From contig CAMVNL010000057.1 in assembly GCA_947168785.1 (NCBI GenBank), positions 1-8,961 of the forward strand: a DNA stretch of 8,961 nt, in the 5' to 3' direction. Origin of the DNA: an uncultured Clostridia bacterium (GTDB lineage Bacteria; Bacillota; Clostridia; Oscillospirales; Acutalibacteraceae). Of the stretch, positions 6,301-8,961 are shown in pieces. Position numbers and translations under genes: made by a program. Every line of letters starts with the position of its first letter. Position 1 is the first letter of the stretch. Under the pieces are notes generated by a model that was not told where the DNA came from, ran no database searches, and was given only the letters and a program-made list of their open reading frames with translations.

Positions 6301-6458
6301 GGTAGCGCGGCACCTCAGTGCCGCTGTCAACTAATGTTGCCTTTAAAACGGATTTTGGAATTATTATCCGTTTTCCTTGAAAGATAGCCATTATCTGGCT
6401 GAAAAAACCGTCTGAAATGTTGTTTGCGCCAATAGCGGCACTGAGGTGCCGCGCTACC
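6301..6458. repeat. Intergenic element with perfect 25-bp inverted arms
   Basis: Bases 6301-6325 and 6434-6458 are exact reverse complements over 25 bp, separated by 108 bp. Each arm is itself a small hairpin, GCGGCAC/GTGCCGC, with loop CTCA or TGAG. The AT-richer interior holds a further perfect 9-bp inverted repeat, AAAACGGAT/ATCCGTTTT (6345-6353, 6366-6374), and AGCCA/TGGCT (6386-6400). Similarity to the repeat at 1-263 continues beyond the right arm to about 6483, so the true element is longer than the arms. The 226-bp gap 6277-6502 contains little else. There is no transposase and no clear target-site duplication. It may be a non-autonomous mobile element or a structured RNA/DNA repeat; it could also dampen read-through from GH2. 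Confidence 0.85.
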
Positions 6459-6502
6459 GCAATCAGCCCGACAAACCTCAATTGATATAAGAGAGAATCA
6501 CT

Positions 6503-7888
6503 ATGGACGAAAGAATCATTTCATTTTTCAAAGAACGGAAAGAACGGTTCGTCGCCGACCTCAAGCGGCTGGTGGACGTGAGAAGCGTCCGGGAAGCGCC
6601 TCTTCCCGGCAAACCCTTCGGGGAGGGGCCCGCTGCGGCGCTGGCGGAGGCGACCGCCGTCGCCGCGGAACACGGTTTTTCCGTGACCGATTTCGACAAC
6701 TACGCCGGGGAGATCCAGTTCGGCTCCGCCCCCGATCTCATGCTGCTGGCCCATCTGGACGTGGTCAACGAGGGCGACGGCTGGACGAAGCAGCCCTACT
6801 GCATGACGGAGGAAAAGGGCCGCCTCTACGGCCGGGGAACCACCGACGACAAGGGTCCCGCCGTGGCCTGCCTTTACGCGCTGGAGGCGGCGCGGGAGCT
6901 GTTCGGCGAGCCGAAGACCGGCGTGCGGCTGGTGCTGGGCTGCGGCGAAGAGACCGGCAGCGAGGATATGGAGCACTACTTCTCCCTGCGGGAAAAACTG
7001 AAATATACCCTGTCGCCGGACGCGGATTATCCGCTGATCCATCTGGAAAAGGGCCGGTTTGCCCCCTCCTTCTCCAGACCGATCGGCGATCCCGGCTCCG
7101 TGATTGAGATCAACGGCGGCGACACCTCCAACATCGTGCCCGGCAAGGCCAACGCCCTGATCGCCGGTTCCGTGCCCGAACAGCGCGGCGCGATCCTGGT
7201 GGAGGCCTCTCACCGGACGGGCGCTTCCTTCGAGGTGGAGACGGAGGACGGCAACACCCGCATCCGGTGCGAGGGCGTTTCCGCCCACGCGGCCTCTCCC
7301 GAAAAGGGCGTCAACGCCAACACCGCCCTGCTGATGCTGCTGGTGGAGATCGTGGAGGACTGCGAGCTGAAGCAAGCCATGCAGGCGCTGCTGACCATGG
7401 CCCCCCACGGACAGACCGACGGGGCGGGCTGCGGCGTGAAAATGAGCGACGAGGCCTCCGGCGCGCTGACCTTCAATTTCGGCGTGCTGCGGTTCGACGG
7501 CAGGCGGCTTTCCGGCGGGTTCGACCTGCGCTGCCCCGTCTGCGCTGCGGAAACGGACGTGAAGGGGACCGTCGCTGCCGTGCTTTCGAAAAACGGCTTC
7601 GCCTTTGACGGCGACCCCGCCGTGACCCCTGCCCACTACGTGCCCAAGGACGCCCCCATCGTGAAAGAGGCGCTGCGGGTCTATGAGACTTATACCGGGC
7701 AAAAGGGCGAATGCCTTGCCATCGGCGGCGGCACCTACGTCCACGGCATTGAGGGCGGCGTCGCCTTCGGCGTGGAATTCCCCGGGACGGATTACCGCAT
7801 CCACGGGGCGGACGAGTTCGCCGTGACGGAGGAGCTGCTGCTGACCGCCGCCATGTATACCCAGATCATCAAGGACCTCTGCTACTGA
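6503..7888 (+). CDS. M20-family metallopeptidase, PepV/Sapep-like dipeptidase
   Basis: A 461-residue cytoplasmic zinc-type dipeptidase, matching PepV-family length. Catalytic elements in order: LLAHLDVV (metal ligand H84, D86), GRGTTDDKGP (D115/D116, bridging ligand), GCGEETGSED (general base E149, metal ligand E150), SPDADYPLIHLEKG (D173) and a late histidine in TYVHGIEGG (H414). All are present, so it should be active. The middle ~190 residues form the inserted lid/dimerisation domain. The role is cleavage of dipeptides, possibly beta-Ala or D-amino-acid ones as in relatives, for amino acid recycling. AGAGAG lies 7 nt before the ATG. The inverted-repeat element separates it from GH2, and the U32 gene follows after 1 nt. 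Its own promoter was not identified, so whether it is read from the GH2 operon is open. Confidence 0.92.
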   Translation: MDERIISFFKERKERFVADLKRLVDVRSVREAPLPGKPFGEGPAAALAEATAVAAEHGFSVTDFDNYAGEIQFGSAPDLMLLAHLDVVNEGDGWTKQPYCMTEEKGRLYGRGTTDDKGPAVACLYALEAARELFGEPKTGVRLVLGCGEETGSEDMEHYFSLREKLKYTLSPDADYPLIHLEKGRFAPSFSRPIGDPGSVIEINGGDTSNIVPGKANALIAGSVPEQRGAILVEASHRTGASFEVETEDGNTRIRCEGVSAHAASPEKGVNANTALLMLLVEIVEDCELKQAMQALLTMAPHGQTDGAGCGVKMSDEASGALTFNFGVLRFDGRRLSGGFDLRCPVCAAETDVKGTVAAVLSKNGFAFDGDPAVTPAHYVPKDAPIVKEALRVYETYTGQKGECLAIGGGTYVHGIEGGVAFGVEFPGTDYRIHGADEFAVTEELLLTAAMYTQIIKDLCY

Positions 7889-7889
7889 T

Positions 7890-8961
7890 ATGAACGTTGA
7901 ACTGCTGGCTCCCGCCGGGAGCATGGAAGCGCTGAAAACCGCCCTGTATTTCGGGGCGGACGCCGTTTATTGCGGCGGCCCGCTGCTGCAGCTGCGGGCG
8001 GGCAGCGCCGCTTTTACCTTTGAAGACCTGCAGCAGGCCGCAGAGCTGGTACACGCCCGCGGCAAAAAGCTGTACGTCACCGTCAACTCCTTTGCAGAGA
8101 ACGGCGAGATCGACCAACTGGGCGACTACGGCAAGCGCCTGCTGGAGGTGGGCGCGGATGCGGCCATCGTCTCCGACCTGGGCGCCATCGCGGAGCTGCG
8201 GGAGCGCTGCCCGGACCTGCCCGTCCACGTCAGCACCCAGGCCAACTGCCTGAACTACAAAACCGTGAACGTCTATCACGCCATGGGGGCCTCCCGCGTG
8301 GTGCTGGGACGCGAAATGCCCCTTTCCGCCATTGAGGAGATGAAGGGGAAGATCCCCCCGGAGATGGAGATCGAGGTCTTCATCCACGGGGCCATGTGCA
8401 TGGCCTACTCCGGCCGGTGCCTGCTCAGCTCTTTCCTGGCCAACCGCAGCGGCAACCGGGGCGAGTGCGCCCAGCCCTGCCGGTGGAGCTACTTTCTGAT
8501 CGAGGGCAAGCGGCAGAATATGGTGATCCCGGTGGTGGAGGAAGGGGAGTCCACCGCCATCTTCAGCTCCGCCGACCTCAAATGCGTCTCCTTTCTGGAC
8601 CGGTTGGCGCAGGCCGGCGTGAGATCCTTCAAGATCGAGGGCCGCATGAAATCCCCCTATTACGTGGCCACCGTGGTAAACGCCTACCGGCAGTTTATGG
8701 ACGGCAAATCGACCCTTGAAGCCTGCGAGGCGGAGCTGGAATGCGCCTCGCACCGGCCCTATACCACCGGCTTTTACTTCGGCGAGGCAAAGCTCACCCC
8801 GAATAACGACGGGCTTTACCGCCGCACCTGCGATTTTACGGGCATGGTGCTTGCCGAAACCGGCGAAAACGAGTATCTGGTAGAGATGCGCAACCGTTTT
8901 GCCGTGGGAGATACGCTTGAGATCCTCTCCCCTGCCTCAATGGGGCTGCGTTTTTCCGTTA
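7890..8961 (+). CDS. U32-family protein (TrhP/YrrO-like), 3' end outside window
   Basis: The frame starts MNVELLAPAGSMEALKTALY and stays open to the window edge, giving 357 residues so far; family members of ~400 residues or more suggest the end is missing. The beginning matches the U32 pattern ELLAPAG...GADAVYCGG. The U32 signature, EVFIHGAMC followed by SGRCLLS, carries C170 and C177. GECAQPCR adds C193 and C197, the usual four-cysteine set thought to hold an iron-sulfur cluster. IEGRMKSPYY is also typical. U32 proteins were first called peptidases, but members such as TrhP and RlhA take part in hydroxylation of tRNA wobble uridine or 23S rRNA, and this sequence looks TrhP-like. It begins 1 nt after the dipeptidase stop, so translation is probably coupled; AAGGA lies 14 nt upstream, rather far. 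The homologous start makes 7890 secure. Confidence 0.9.
   Translation, partial: MNVELLAPAGSMEALKTALYFGADAVYCGGPLLQLRAGSAAFTFEDLQQAAELVHARGKKLYVTVNSFAENGEIDQLGDYGKRLLEVGADAAIVSDLGAIAELRERCPDLPVHVSTQANCLNYKTVNVYHAMGASRVVLGREMPLSAIEEMKGKIPPEMEIEVFIHGAMCMAYSGRCLLSSFLANRSGNRGECAQPCRWSYFLIEGKRQNMVIPVVEEGESTAIFSSADLKCVSFLDRLAQAGVRSFKIEGRMKSPYYVATVVNAYRQFMDGKSTLEACEAELECASHRPYTTGFYFGEAKLTPNNDGLYRRTCDFTGMVLAETGENEYLVEMRNRFAVGDTLEILSPASMGLRFSV

Noticed and set aside
6345..6374. AAAACGGAT/ATCCGTTTT as a terminator after GH2
   Set aside because: The stem is only 9 bp with three G-C pairs, the loop is 12 nt, and no T run follows the stem. It is better described as part of the inverted-repeat element.
6301..6458. 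Complete insertion sequence
   Set aside because: Only 158 bp with no coding capacity for a transposase and no evident target-site duplication.
6484..6492. TATAAG at 6486-6491 as a -10 box for the dipeptidase gene
   Set aside because: It overlaps the ribosome binding site, no -35 box lies at the right distance, and transcription would start almost at the start codon.
6521..7924. Long minus-strand open frame (467 codons) opposite the dipeptidase gene
   Set aside because: Low-complexity His/Gly/Ala-rich product that mirrors the real gene's codons; no start signal or domain of its own.

Overview
The window looks like chromosomal DNA from a GC-rich, gut-type Firmicute. A member of class Clostridia, perhaps Oscillospiraceae/Ruminococcaceae, is my best guess. 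The grounds are the protein family mix (TetR regulator, Gfo/Idh/MocA oxidoreductase, glycoside hydrolase family 2 protein, PepV-like M20 dipeptidase, U32 protein), strong AGGAGG-like ribosome binding sites, AT-rich promoters in an otherwise GC-rich sequence, and small hairpin repeats between genes. This taxonomic call is inference; there is no rRNA or marker gene to confirm it. No tRNA, rRNA, CRISPR array, transposase or phage gene was seen.

Layout. Bases 1-263 are a dense intergenic repeat region whose left end is cut off by the window. A secreted metallophosphoesterase follows (359-1543, +). It is separated from a leftward TetR-family regulator (1763-2386, -) by two opposed intrinsic terminators. 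The regulator is divergent from a rightward group: Gfo/Idh/MocA oxidoreductase (2561-3640), HAD hydrolase (3692-4387) and GH2 glycoside hydrolase (4501-6276). The divergent region holds a good promoter in each direction and two short palindromes that could be operators. The HAD-GH2 gap is filled by an array of five small hairpins. Between GH2 and the next gene lies an element with perfect 25-bp inverted arms (6301-6458), related to the repeat at the window start. An M20 dipeptidase (6503-7888) and a U32 protein (7890 to the window end, incomplete) then sit 1 nt apart.

How the genes may work together. The TetR protein probably controls itself and the oxidoreductase-HAD-GH2 group, which reads as an intracellular sugar or glycoside utilisation set. 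No transporter is visible in the window. The M20 and U32 genes look like a separate housekeeping pair (peptide turnover and, by family, RNA hydroxylation). The metallophosphoesterase stands alone. The protein-coding content is mostly ordinary; the least explained material is the intergenic repeats.
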